Source: Actinomadura livida (GTDB taxonomy: Bacteria; Actinomycetota; Actinomycetes; Streptosporangiales; Streptosporangiaceae). From it: a stretch of 64,000 nt of DNA. The notes under the pieces were generated by a model. It ran no database searches. It was given only the letters and a program-made list of their open reading frames with translations, and was not told the origin of the DNA. The first letter of the stretch is position 1. The number at the start of each line of letters is the position of its first letter. Position numbers and translations under genes: made by a program. This document shows positions 31,071-41,436 of the stretch, in pieces. Location: positions 384,551-448,550 of the forward strand of contig NZ_BMRO01000007.1 of NCBI RefSeq assembly GCF_014648675.1, read 5' to 3'.

Positions 31071-31691
31071 ATGCGGACCAGCATGTCCGGACGCTCCAAG
31101 CGCGCCATCGCGGTGGGAACGCTGGCCACGGCGATGGCCGGCGGAGGACTCCTCGCCACGGCGTCCGCCGCCTCAGCCGACAGCGCTCCGGCGGACAACG
31201 ATCACTGCGTCACCAACGTCGCGACCGGGCAGATGCAGTGCTACGACACCTTCCCGCAGGCGATCTCCGCCGCCACGGGCGGCCAGATCACCGACGCGCC
31301 GCAGAGCCCGGCTGCGGCCGTCGCCAGCCGGTCGTTCGAACAGCGGATCAACGCCGCCGGCAGGCAGGCCGCGTCCAGCGCCGCGCCGCTGGCGACGGTC
31401 ACACTCTCCATCGAGTACGACTGGAACTACTACCAGACCACCGCGGGCAGCAACACGTACACGGGCACCTCCGGCTGCGACAGCGACGGCTCGGTGGAAT
31501 GGATGAAGAACAACCTCGGTGACTCCTGGAACGACCGGATCTCGTCGTTCAAGGGCTACAACGGCTGCCAGGTCAGGCACTTCCAGCACGAGAACGGCGC
31601 CGGGGCGTACACCACACCCGTCGGACAGAACCCCTCGATGATGGATCACGGCGGCCTGAACAACCAGGCGTCCTCAATCCACTGGATCTGA
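31071..31691 (+). CDS. Secreted peptidase-inhibitor I36/crystallin-like protein
   Basis: 206 residues with a Sec signal peptide: basic start MRTSMSGRSKR, hydrophobic core AIAVGTLATAMAGGGLLA, likely cleavage near SAASADSA. The mature part has Cys pairs (DHCVTNVATGQMQCYDTF; SGCDSD; YNGCQVRHF) and a Greek-key-like pattern ending NDRISSFKGYNGCQVRHFQHENGAG ... MMDHGGLNNQASSIHWI, as in Streptomyces I36/beta-gamma-crystallin inhibitors such as SMI. A role as extracellular inhibitor is inferred. A strong hairpin follows at 31757-31788. Confidence 0.75.
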   Translation: MRTSMSGRSKRAIAVGTLATAMAGGGLLATASAASADSAPADNDHCVTNVATGQMQCYDTFPQAISAATGGQITDAPQSPAAAVASRSFEQRINAAGRQAASSAAPLATVTLSIEYDWNYYQTTAGSNTYTGTSGCDSDGSVEWMKNNLGDSWNDRISSFKGYNGCQVRHFQHENGAGAYTTPVGQNPSMMDHGGLNNQASSIHWI

Positions 31692-31756
31692 GCACCGCAA
31701 CCGGCCCGACGCACGTCAGACTCTGACGAAGCGACCGCGCCCCCGGCCCGCGTGAG

Positions 31757-31788
31757 GAGGCCGTCTTCGATCCCCGGAAGACGGCCTC
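31757..31788 (+). terminator. Hairpin terminator after the I36-like gene
   Basis: Perfect 12-bp stem GAGGCCGTCTTC / GAAGACGGCCTC around an 8-nt loop, 65 bp after the stop, followed by a pyrimidine-rich tail without a T-run, as is common in actinomycetes. Confidence 0.7.
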
Positions 31789-31905
31789 TGCCCCTTCCTC
31801 GGTGGCCGCGCCGCCAACCCTCCCCAGCGAGACGCGGAGCGCCCGCAGCGAAGCGAGGCCGTACGACATTGACGGGCGACGAACGGCGGCCATCATCGGC
31901 CATGA

Positions 31906-32220
31906 GGCGGGCCCAGAACTCATTCGTGCGGCAACACACTCGCGGCCTCGACCGGTGACAGCCTTAAAGAGCTGATGGCGCCCATGGGGCACGCCTCGAC
32001 GCCGGCGGCGCTGATCAACCAGCACGCCAGCCAGGATCGAGACAGGGTGATCGCGGCGGCCCTCGGTGACGCCTTGGCGAAGGATTGCGAGCGTGGGCGT
32101 GGATCACCCCGTCGGCCGAGCGGAGGCCCCGAGACCGCCGACAAGGTCCCCCCGCAGGGCACTCGCGACCAGTCGTCGGCCGACCCGACCGGCGACAAGC
32201 AGCAAACGGTGAGCGTCTGA
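31906..32220 (+). pseudogene. C-terminal remnant of a tyrosine site-specific integrase
   Basis: An open frame reads GNTLAASTGDSLKELMAPMGH then ASTPAALINQHASQDRDRVIAAAL. This is the C-terminal block of actinobacterial tyrosine integrases, where GNTLAAxTGASLxELMxRMGHSSxxAALxYQHA is usual and the catalytic Tyr sits in the YQHA position. Here that Tyr reads Asn (INQHA). The frame closes 5' at a TGA at 31903 and the catalytic R-H-R core is missing. It is a dead fragment and marks a former integrated element. The tail after about 32110 is unrelated. Confidence 0.7.
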
Positions 32221-32736
32221 GTAAAAGCAGAGCGGAGAGGCTCGCGCACGCCCTGGGGGGCCAGGACCACGATGGCCACCAACTCGGCGACACGGTCGCC
32301 CCGCCGGTCTGTTCCGCAGGTTCGGAATGGACTTGCGAGGGATCGGTAGAAGTCCGTTCGGTTGCCACCGAGGTCTTCGACCGAGCGTCCGTCGAACTGA
32401 CGGTTCGTTGTCTGGCTGCTGTGGTCACAGGTGCTGACCAGGTAACTCATGGATTGACTAGGACGTGGCCGGATTGCCTGAGATGAGACCTCACCGCGCG
32501 CCGGTCTCCCTTTCGTCGGTTTAGTGTTATTGGCCAATGAGCTGAAGTTGCCAGTGACGACGGCCGAAGCTGCCTCCCCTCAAGCGTCGGCGTCTGCGGC
32601 GTCGTCGGCCCTCGGCCACCGTGTCGCGCTGCTGAGCACTTATTATCATCGCGCGTTTTGCTCATGCTTTTGATCTGGGGCGCTCAGGTTTCATTGTGGC
32701 TCACCAACAGCGAGACCCGCTTGGAGGTTCACCGGC
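32221..32736. other. Intergenic stretch without a supported gene
   Basis: About 515 bp of lower GC than the window average, with stop codons in all frames at short intervals. An AT-richer piece, CTTATTATCATCGCGCG (32639-32655), is unusual for this genome. I see no complete gene, tRNA or integrase core here; it is probably debris of the element marked by the integrase relic. Confidence 0.4.
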
Positions 32737-33085
32737 TTGTCGAAGGCGCTGGCCGGGGTGCTGGCGACCGCGGCGTTCGCGGTGGTCAATGCCACCGTCT
32801 GGAATATCGCCGATGCGCTTGGTCCGATTCGGCAGGCGGTCCTGGCGGTTGCGGCCTTGCTGGCGTGGCTCATCATCGACCATCGGTTGTGGGAACGCCC
32901 GGACGACGTCATCAATCGCCAGCGTGCCAAGCTGTACAACGCTGTCACCCTGGCTACGTTGCATGGGCATGGCCGGTGGTGCGCTCGGGTCGGGGCTGGA
33001 GGACGAGTCGGCCGTGCGTGACTCCGCGTACGGGGTCCGTCAACGCAGCCGCCTGGAGCAGCAGAGGAAGCGCAACACCTCCTGA
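32737..33085 (+). pseudogene. Membrane protein gene with internal deletion and frameshift
   Basis: The first frame encodes MSKALAGVLATAAFAVVNATVWNIADALGPIRQAVLAVAALLAWLIIDHRLWERPDDVINRQRAKLYNAVTLATL, resembling the start of an actinobacterial membrane protein whose full form has several more helices. The reading frame then shifts near 32960, and a neighbouring frame gives ALGSGLEDESAVRDSAYGVRQRSRLEQQRK, which resembles the same family's C-terminus. The middle helices are missing. I infer one gene that has lost about 100 codons. The family has no assigned function. Confidence 0.5.
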
Positions 33086-33234
33086 TCGGACCTGCTCTGC
33101 TGCCTGCCAGATCTGCGGCGAGCGTTCGAGGCATCGGCCTAGGTGATCTACGGGAGGGGCCGGCGGAAGCGGAATTTCCCTGTTCATTGCAGTAGGCCGG
33201 CATGTCGCCGCCTTCTGGGCGGTAGGTCGTGGTG

Positions 33235-34188
33235 ATGGGGAGCCTGCCGATTTATCCGCCGATGCTGGCCGTGCTGGGGGAACTGCCGACCACGGAAGGC
33301 TGGGCGGCCGAGTTGAAGTGGGACGGAGTCCGGGCCGTCGCCTATATCCGCGACGAACGGTTACAGTTGATGTCGCGCAACGAAAAGGACATCACCGTCG
33401 CCTGGCCCGAACTCGCCCCGCTCGCCGCCGCGGTCGACGTGCCGGCGGTGCTGGACGGGGAGATCGTGGCGTTCGAACCGGACGGCAGGCCGTCGTTCAA
33501 GGCGCTCGGCCCGCGGATGCACCTGCGTCAGCCGGACCGCATCAAGGCCCTGGCCCAGTCCAACCCCGTCTCTTACATGATCTTTGATGTGCTGCACCGT
33601 GGCGATGAGTCCCAGATCGCCCTGCCCTACGCCGAGAGGCGCCGGGCTCTCCAGGGGCTCGGGCTGGACGGGCCGTGCTGGAAGACGACCACTTCCCACG
33701 ACGACGTCGCGAATGTCTTCGCCGAGTCGTCCCGTTTGGGCTTGGAGGGCGTGGTCTCCAAGCGGGTCGACTCCCCGTACCGGCCGGGGAAACGGCATCG
33801 GGACTGGACCAAGACGAAGAACTTCCGGACGCAGGAAGTGGTCATCGTCGGCTGGAAGCCGGGGGAGGGCCGCCGCGCCGACCGGATCGGCGCGCTTCTG
33901 CTGGCCGTCAACGACGAGCGGGGACGGCTGAGATACGCCGGTCATGTCGGTACCGGCTTCACCGAGGCGATCTTGGACGACCTCGCCAGGCGTCTCGCGC
34001 CGTTGCGGCAGGACGACCCGCCGGTTTCCGACGTGCCCCCTCAGCAGGCGCGAGACGCCCGCTGGGTGCGGCCCCAGTTGGTCGGTGAGGTCGCTTTCGC
34101 GGAGTGGACCGGCGATGGCCGGCTGCGGCACCCGAGCTGGCGCGGAGTCCGCACGGACAAGGAACCGGGCGAAGTCCGCCGCGAATAG
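33235..34188 (+). CDS. ATP-dependent DNA ligase (LigC / LigD-ligase-domain type)
   Basis: 317 residues from ATG 33235 (a GTG at 33229 is also possible). The adenylation domain has the nucleotide-accepting Lys28 in ELKWDGVR, motif III-like YMIFDVLH, motif IV EGVVSKRVDSPYRPG and motif V-like DWTKTKNFRTQEVVIVGWKPGEG. An OB-fold domain follows (LLLAVNDERGRLRYAGHVGTGF) and the chain ends after HPSWRGVRTDKEPGEV. Such ligases seal breaks in end-joining or base-excision repair. No Ku or polymerase/nuclease partner is adjacent. It is convergent with clpB, with a GGCCGG-CGTGC-CCGGCC hairpin between them. Confidence 0.9.
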   Translation: MGSLPIYPPMLAVLGELPTTEGWAAELKWDGVRAVAYIRDERLQLMSRNEKDITVAWPELAPLAAAVDVPAVLDGEIVAFEPDGRPSFKALGPRMHLRQPDRIKALAQSNPVSYMIFDVLHRGDESQIALPYAERRRALQGLGLDGPCWKTTTSHDDVANVFAESSRLGLEGVVSKRVDSPYRPGKRHRDWTKTKNFRTQEVVIVGWKPGEGRRADRIGALLLAVNDERGRLRYAGHVGTGFTEAILDDLARRLAPLRQDDPPVSDVPPQQARDARWVRPQLVGEVAFAEWTGDGRLRHPSWRGVRTDKEPGEVRRE

Positions 34189-34206
34189 GCCGGCGTGCCC
34201 GGCCGG

Positions 34207-36803
<2,597 letters not shown>

Positions 36804-36822
<19 letters not shown>

Positions 36823-37148
36823 GTTCGGCCTCCGGTTTGGTGTCGGGTGCGCAGGTCCCGCTCGAGTTCGGCGATGCGGTCGAGTAGTTCGACCACGAGT
36901 CCCAGCGCGGCGTAGTTGAGGCAGAGTCCCGTCCGCAGGCGTTCCAGGCGTGCGTACGCGGCGACTTGCGCGGGCGCGAACCAGAGTCGGCCGGACGGGT
37001 CGCGTTCGGGGTCGAGCAGGCCGAGGCGCACCAGCCGGCGTGCCAGCTCGGGATGGATTCCGGCGGCATCGGCGAAGGCGTCGAGGTCCATCCGCCGGGG
37101 ACGGGTCGGGATGATGGCGTAGACCGCGCCGGGCAGCAGATGTTCCAT
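36804..37148 (-). CDS. cbpM: MerR-like / CbpM-type chaperone modulator
   Basis: 114 residues. The N-terminal half has a winged-helix MerR pattern ([54 protein letters not shown]); the C-terminal helix [18 protein letters not shown] forms a coiled coil. Length, weak DNA-binding wing and position directly after a zinc-finger-less DnaJ match CbpM, which binds and inhibits the CbpA J-domain; HspR repressors are longer and more basic. ATG 37148 overlaps the cbpA stop by 1 nt and the 3' end overlaps clpB. DNA binding cannot be excluded. Confidence 0.7.
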
Positions 37149-38092
37149 CACGATCTCCTCGGGTCGAACGGCGACGCCGATGCGAGCTCCTCGAACAGCC
37201 GGCGTTCGGTTTCGGACGGCTCGGGCGGCACCACGATGCGGGCCTCGGCGAACAGATCGCCCGGGGTGCCGCGCGGGTTGGGCAGACCGCGGCCGCGCAG
37301 CCGGAGCCGGCGCCCGCTGGACGTGCCGGGGGGCACCTTCACCTTGGCCTCGCCGCCGGGCGTCTGCAGTCCCGCCGTCGTGCCGAGGGCGGCCTCCCAC
37401 GGAGCGAGTGGGAGGTCGGTGTACACGTCGCGGCCCTCGACGCGGTAGCGGGGATGCGGGGTGATCCGCACCACCAGGTAGAGGTCTCCGGCGGTGTCGC
37501 CGCTCCCGCCCTGGCCGGCGAGCCGGATGCGCTGGCCGTCGGTCACACCGGCGGGAACGGTGACGTCGAGGTTCCGCGGGCCCTCCGGACGGTTGAGGGT
37601 GATGGTGCGTCTGGTCCCCTGGTACGCCTCCTCGACGCTCACCTCGATTTCGGCCTCCTGGTCGGCGCCGCGTGACGGCGACCAGGCGGACCAGCGGCCG
37701 CCGCCCCGCCGCCGGCCGCCGAAGATCCCGCCGAACAGGTCCTCCAGGTCGATGTCCTCGCCGAACCCGCCGGTGTAGACGCCGCCCGTGGTGGCGTAGG
37801 AGCCGGCGCGTCCTGCGGTGGCACCTGCCCGGGAGCGCGCCCACATGTCCGGGTCGACGTCCTCCGGAACCCGCCGGAAGTCGGGCCCGAAGGCGTCATA
37901 GCGGCGGCGCTGGTCCGGATCGGACAGAATGGCGTAGGCCTCGGAGACGTCCTTGAACTTCTCTTCGGCTTCGGGGTCTTTGTTGATATCGGGGTGATGG
38001 GCGCGGGCGAGCTTGCGGTAGGCCCGCTGGATCTCGTCCTGGTCGGCGTCTCGGGAGACCCCCAGCACCTCGTACGGATCTTGGACGGCCAT
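37148..38092 (-). CDS. cbpA: DnaJ-family co-chaperone lacking the zinc finger (CbpA-type)
   Basis: 314 residues. J-domain 1-70 with the HPD motif in [18 protein letters not shown]; a Gly/Arg-rich linker with [20 protein letters not shown]; then two C-terminal peptide-binding barrels ([87 protein letters not shown]). No CXXCXGXG repeats are present, so this is the CbpA/class-B form. It abuts grpE and the cbpM-like gene (1-bp overlaps). Confidence 0.9.
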   Translation of the reverse strand: MAVQDPYEVLGVSRDADQDEIQRAYRKLARAHHPDINKDPEAEEKFKDVSEAYAILSDPDQRRRYDAFGPDFRRVPEDVDPDMWARSRAGATAGRAGSYATTGGVYTGGFGEDIDLEDLFGGIFGGRRRGGGRWSAWSPSRGADQEAEIEVSVEEAYQGTRRTITLNRPEGPRNLDVTVPAGVTDGQRIRLAGQGGSGDTAGDLYLVVRITPHPRYRVEGRDVYTDLPLAPWEAALGTTAGLQTPGGEAKVKVPPGTSSGRRLRLRGRGLPNPRGTPGDLFAEARIVVPPEPSETERRLFEELASASPFDPRRS

Positions 38093-38661
38093 CAGTCACC
38101 GGCCTTGGCCGACACTGACACCAGCGCCGGACGCAACTGGTTCTCGTCGTCGCCGTAACCCGGCTGGTGCACCTCGACCACCGTGCCGGGCGGGACGTCG
38201 GAGTCGGTGCGCACGGCGACCGCCGAGTGCCGGGCCGGGTCGAACGGGACCCCCAGTTCATCGCGGCGCGGGTAACCGAGGTCACGTAGCGTCGACACGG
38301 CACGGTCCCGGACGCTGCGAACGCCCTCGATGACGCTTTCCGGATCGGACTCGGCGTGCTGCAGGGCGCGTTCGAGGTCGTCGAGAACGGGCAGCCACAT
38401 CGCGGTGACCTCCGCCCGCTGGGCACGGCGCTGCGTCTCCAGTTCACGCGTCATGCGCTTGCGCATGTTGTCGAGATCGGCGAGTGCGCGCCGCCACAGG
38501 TCCTCGAGTTCGTCGACCCGCGCCCTGAGCAGTTCGACCTCGCCGGGATCCGGGCCGGCCGCCTCGGCGGCGCCCTCCTGCTCGGAGCGCTCGGGTGGCC
38601 GGTCCTGGTCGGCCGACTGCCCGGTCTGGTCAGTCCGTCGTGAATTCTGCGTCGATGACAT
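38092..38661 (-). CDS. grpE: GrpE nucleotide-exchange factor
   Basis: 189 residues. An acidic disordered N-terminus, a long coiled coil ([36 protein letters not shown]) and a C-terminal beta domain ([48 protein letters not shown]) match GrpE. It drives ADP release from DnaK. The start lies inside the dnaK 3' end (32-bp overlap), so translation is coupled. Confidence 0.92.
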   Translation of the reverse strand: MSSTQNSRRTDQTGQSADQDRPPERSEQEGAAEAAGPDPGEVELLRARVDELEDLWRRALADLDNMRKRMTRELETQRRAQRAEVTAMWLPVLDDLERALQHAESDPESVIEGVRSVRDRAVSTLRDLGYPRRDELGVPFDPARHSAVAVRTDSDVPPGTVVEVHQPGYGDDENQLRPALVSVSAKAGD

Positions 38662-40510
38662 CGTCGTCCGAGCCTTCCGTCGTGGCCCCAGCGGAGCGCT
38701 CGCCCGCGCCCGCCGCTCCGGTGGTCGTTCCCAAGCCGTGCAGGATCTGCTGGAGTTCGGAGGTGAGCGTGCGCAGCCGGTCCAGCGGCGCCTCCTCCTT
38801 GACGGCCTGCCGGGCGTCCTCGATCAGCCCCTCGGCCCGCGCCTTCTCATGCACGGGCACCGTGTCGCCGAGTTCGCCGAGCCGGCGTTCGACCTGGTAG
38901 ACGGCCGAGTCCAGCTCGTTGCGCGCGTCGACCTGCGCACGCAGCCTGGCGTCCTCCTGCCGGTGCTGCTCCGCATCGGCGATCATGCGCTCGACCTCGC
39001 TCTCATCGAGGTTCGAGCTCTGGCTGATCGTGATGCGCTGCTCGGCGCCGGTGTCCTTGTCGCGTGCGGAGACGTTGAGGATGCCGTTGGCGTCGATGTC
39101 GAACGTCACCTCGATCTGCGGCTGGCCGCGTGGCGCGGGGCGGATGTTCTCCAGCCGGAAGCGACCCAGCACCCGGTTGTCGGCGGCCCGCTCCCGTTCG
39201 CCTTGCAGGACCACGATGTCGACCGCGTTCTGGTTGTCCTCGGCGGTGCTGAACGTCTCGGTGCGGCGGGCGGGGATGGTCGTGTTGCGCTCGATGATCT
39301 TGGTCATCACCCCGCCCATGGTCTCCACACCGAGCGACAGGGGCGTGACGTCGAGCAGCAGGACGTCCTTGACCTCGCCCTTGAGGACGCCGGCCTGGAT
39401 CGCGGCGCCCAGCGCCACGACCTCGTCGGGATTGACCGACATGTTGGGGTCCTTGCCGCCGGTCAGCCTGCGGACGAGGCTCTGCACGGCGGGGATTCGT
39501 GTGGACCCGCCGACCATGATGACCTCGTCGATGTCGTCGGCGGTGACCTTGGCGTCGCTCATCGCTCGTTCCACCGGCCCGACGCAGCGCTCGGTCAGGT
39601 CCGCGGTGATCTGCTCGAACGTGGAGCGCATGAGCGAGGTGTTGAGGTGTTTCGGGCCGCTGGCGTCGGCCGTGATGAAGGGCAGGCTGATCTGTGTCTG
39701 GGACACCGTGGACAGTTCGACCTTGGCCTTTTCGGCGGCCTCGAACAGCCGCTGCAGGGCTTGAGGGTCCGCGCGGAGGTCGATCCCGTTCTCCCGCTGG
39801 AAGTCATCGGCGAGGTGATCGACGATCCGGCGGTCGAAGTCGTCGCCGCCGAGATGGCCGTCACCGGAGGTGGCGCGGACCTCCACCACGTCGTCGCCGA
39901 TGTTCAGCAGGCTGACGTCGAAGGTGCCGCCGCCCAGGTCGAACACCAGCACGGTCTCGTTGGCCTTCTTGTCGAGGCCGTAGGCCAGCGCCGCCGCCGT
40001 GGGCTCGTTGATGATGCGCAGGACCTCGAGCCCGGCGATCTTCCCCGCGTCACTCGTCGCCTGCCGCTGGGCGTCGTTGAAGTAGGCGGGCACGGTGATG
40101 ACCGCCTCGGTGACCTTCTCGCCGAGCGACTTTCCGGCGTCGTCCGCCAGCTTGCGCAGTACCTGGGCCGAGATCTCCTCTGGTGCGTACTGCTTGCCGC
40201 GCACCTCGAAGCGCGCAGTCCCGTCCGGCCCTTCGACCACGTCGAAGGAGACGGCGTCCTTCTCACTCCCGATCTCGCCGTAGCGCCGTCCGATGAAGCG
40301 CTTCGCGGAGGTGATGGTGCCTTTCGGGTTCAGGATCGCCTGCCGCCGGGCCAGCTGGCCGACCAGCCTCTCGCCCTGTTCGGTGAAGGCCACCACGGAC
40401 GGGGTCGTCCGTGCCCCTTCCGCGTTGGGGAGGACCCGGGGTTCGCCGCCTTCCATCACCGCGATGACCGAGTTGGTGGTGCCGAGGTCTATGCCGACTG
40501 CTCTAGCCAT
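38630..40510 (-). CDS. dnaK: Hsp70 chaperone DnaK
   Basis: 626 residues from ATG 40510 (GGAAGGAACC upstream); earlier in-frame codons to 40579 are not conserved. Nucleotide-binding domain: [43 protein letters not shown]. Substrate domain after the linker [17 protein letters not shown]-terminal DDDVIDAEF tail. It is the first gene of a chaperone operon whose DnaJ lacks a zinc finger and whose fourth gene is CbpM-like. This suggests a second, stress-specific DnaK system besides the usual dnaK-grpE-dnaJ-hspR of actinomycetes; whether another copy exists cannot be seen here. Confidence 0.95.
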   Translation of the reverse strand: MARAVGIDLGTTNSVIAVMEGGEPRVLPNAEGARTTPSVVAFTEQGERLVGQLARRQAILNPKGTITSAKRFIGRRYGEIGSEKDAVSFDVVEGPDGTARFEVRGKQYAPEEISAQVLRKLADDAGKSLGEKVTEAVITVPAYFNDAQRQATSDAGKIAGLEVLRIINEPTAAALAYGLDKKANETVLVFDLGGGTFDVSLLNIGDDVVEVRATSGDGHLGGDDFDRRIVDHLADDFQRENGIDLRADPQALQRLFEAAEKAKVELSTVSQTQISLPFITADASGPKHLNTSLMRSTFEQITADLTERCVGPVERAMSDAKVTADDIDEVIMVGGSTRIPAVQSLVRRLTGGKDPNMSVNPDEVVALGAAIQAGVLKGEVKDVLLLDVTPLSLGVETMGGVMTKIIERNTTIPARRTETFSTAEDNQNAVDIVVLQGERERAADNRVLGRFRLENIRPAPRGQPQIEVTFDIDANGILNVSARDKDTGAEQRITISQSSNLDESEVERMIADAEQHRQEDARLRAQVDARNELDSAVYQVERRLGELGDTVPVHEKARAEGLIEDARQAVKEEAPLDRLRTLTSELQQILHGLGTTTGAAGAGERSAGATTEGSDDDVIDAEFTTD

Positions 40511-40853
40511 CAGGTTCCTTCCGATGGTCCTCACCGCGCATACCGGCGAGATGGCGTACACCGCTGCCGGAGATGGCAACGCCTTCGCCAGCGACGCTGC
40601 GTCATCAGCGGGCCGGGCACATCCACCGACCGTGTAGGTCTGTGCTCAGCGCCCACCGCGGGGAGAGTCGGTGAGGCCGCCGTGAACGGAAGGCGAGACC
40701 GGGCGGGCGGGACGCGGTCCTCACTCCCGACCGGCGCGGGCGGCCTCGTCGCGCTAGCCAGGCCTACAAGATCTGACGATGTGACGGTCGCCCCGGAAGG
40801 GGAGGCTGCAAGAAGTTCTCGCTTCGGCAGGAGATGACAGGGGAGGCGGTTCC
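40511..40853. promoter_or_regulatory. Divergent promoter region between dnaK and the DUF1931 gene
   Basis: 343 bp without a supported gene. No HAIR (CTTGAGT) or CIRCE element is visible, so HspR or HrcA control is not indicated. Inverted elements present are GACC-GTGTA-GGTC (40628-40640) and GGGAC-GCG-GTCC (40709-40720); the latter resembles a DosR box but has a 3-nt spacer instead of 4. Confidence 0.4.
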
Positions 40854-41303
40854 ATGGCCGTTATCGGAATCAGCAGGTTCGAGCGCTTCTTCAGGGCTGC
40901 CGCCGGGCTGGACGTCGATAAGAGTGATCTGCGGCGCTACCACGAGTTCCTCGACGCCAAACTGTACGATCTCCTCCTCATCGGACAGGCCAAGGCGAAG
41001 GCGAGCGGGCGCGACATCATCGAGCCGTTCGACCTGCCGATCACGAAGGGCCTGCAGGAGAGCATCCACCGGTTCCGCCGGTTGGACGAGGAGATCGAGG
41101 TCGAGCCGATCCTGGAGCTGCTGGCGAGGCGGCCGCCGCTGGACCTCGCGGTCCGCGATGTCACGGATGAGAAGCTTCCCGAGATCGCGGGCGGTCTCTC
41201 CTACGCGCTGTCGCAGGCCTTCCGGATCATGTTCCCGGACCGGCGCAACCCGCAGACCGCGCAGTGGGAGGAGGTCCGGCGCATCTTCGACCTGCTCTTG
41301 TGA
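40854..41303 (+). CDS. DUF1931 histone-fold protein
   Basis: 149 residues. The pattern GISRFERFFRAAAGLDVDKSDLRRYHEFLDAKLYDLLLIGQAKAKASGRDIIEPFDLPITKGLQESI, followed by a second helical unit, ALSQAFRIMFPDRRNPQTAQWEEVRRIFDLLL, matches DUF1931, a bacterial/archaeal family with two histone folds in one chain (structures known from Aquifex and Thermus). Charge is moderate rather than strongly basic, so DNA compaction is uncertain. It stands alone, divergent from the chaperone operon. A nucleoid or stress role is inferred. Confidence 0.85.
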   Translation: MAVIGISRFERFFRAAAGLDVDKSDLRRYHEFLDAKLYDLLLIGQAKAKASGRDIIEPFDLPITKGLQESIHRFRRLDEEIEVEPILELLARRPPLDLAVRDVTDEKLPEIAGGLSYALSQAFRIMFPDRRNPQTAQWEEVRRIFDLLL

Positions 41304-41436
41304 CCCGGGCTGTCCGCTCTGGCAGTTCGCGGCAGTGATCCGCCTTTGTGCAATGTTTGTCCTGATCTGCCCAAGAAGGGGACGGCGGCGCGGGACGGGC
41401 GCGTATCCCCTGCTGAATCGGGGGCACGGTGTCTGC

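Noticed and set aside
40709..40720. GGGAC-GCG-GTCC as a DosR box before dnaK/DUF1931
   Set aside because: The spacer is 3 nt instead of 4 and the flanks do not fit, so the half-sites are out of phase.
40511..40853. HAIR or CIRCE heat-shock element before dnaK
   Set aside because: Neither CTTGAGT-N7-ACTCAAG nor TTAGCACTC-N9-GAGTGCTAA is present.
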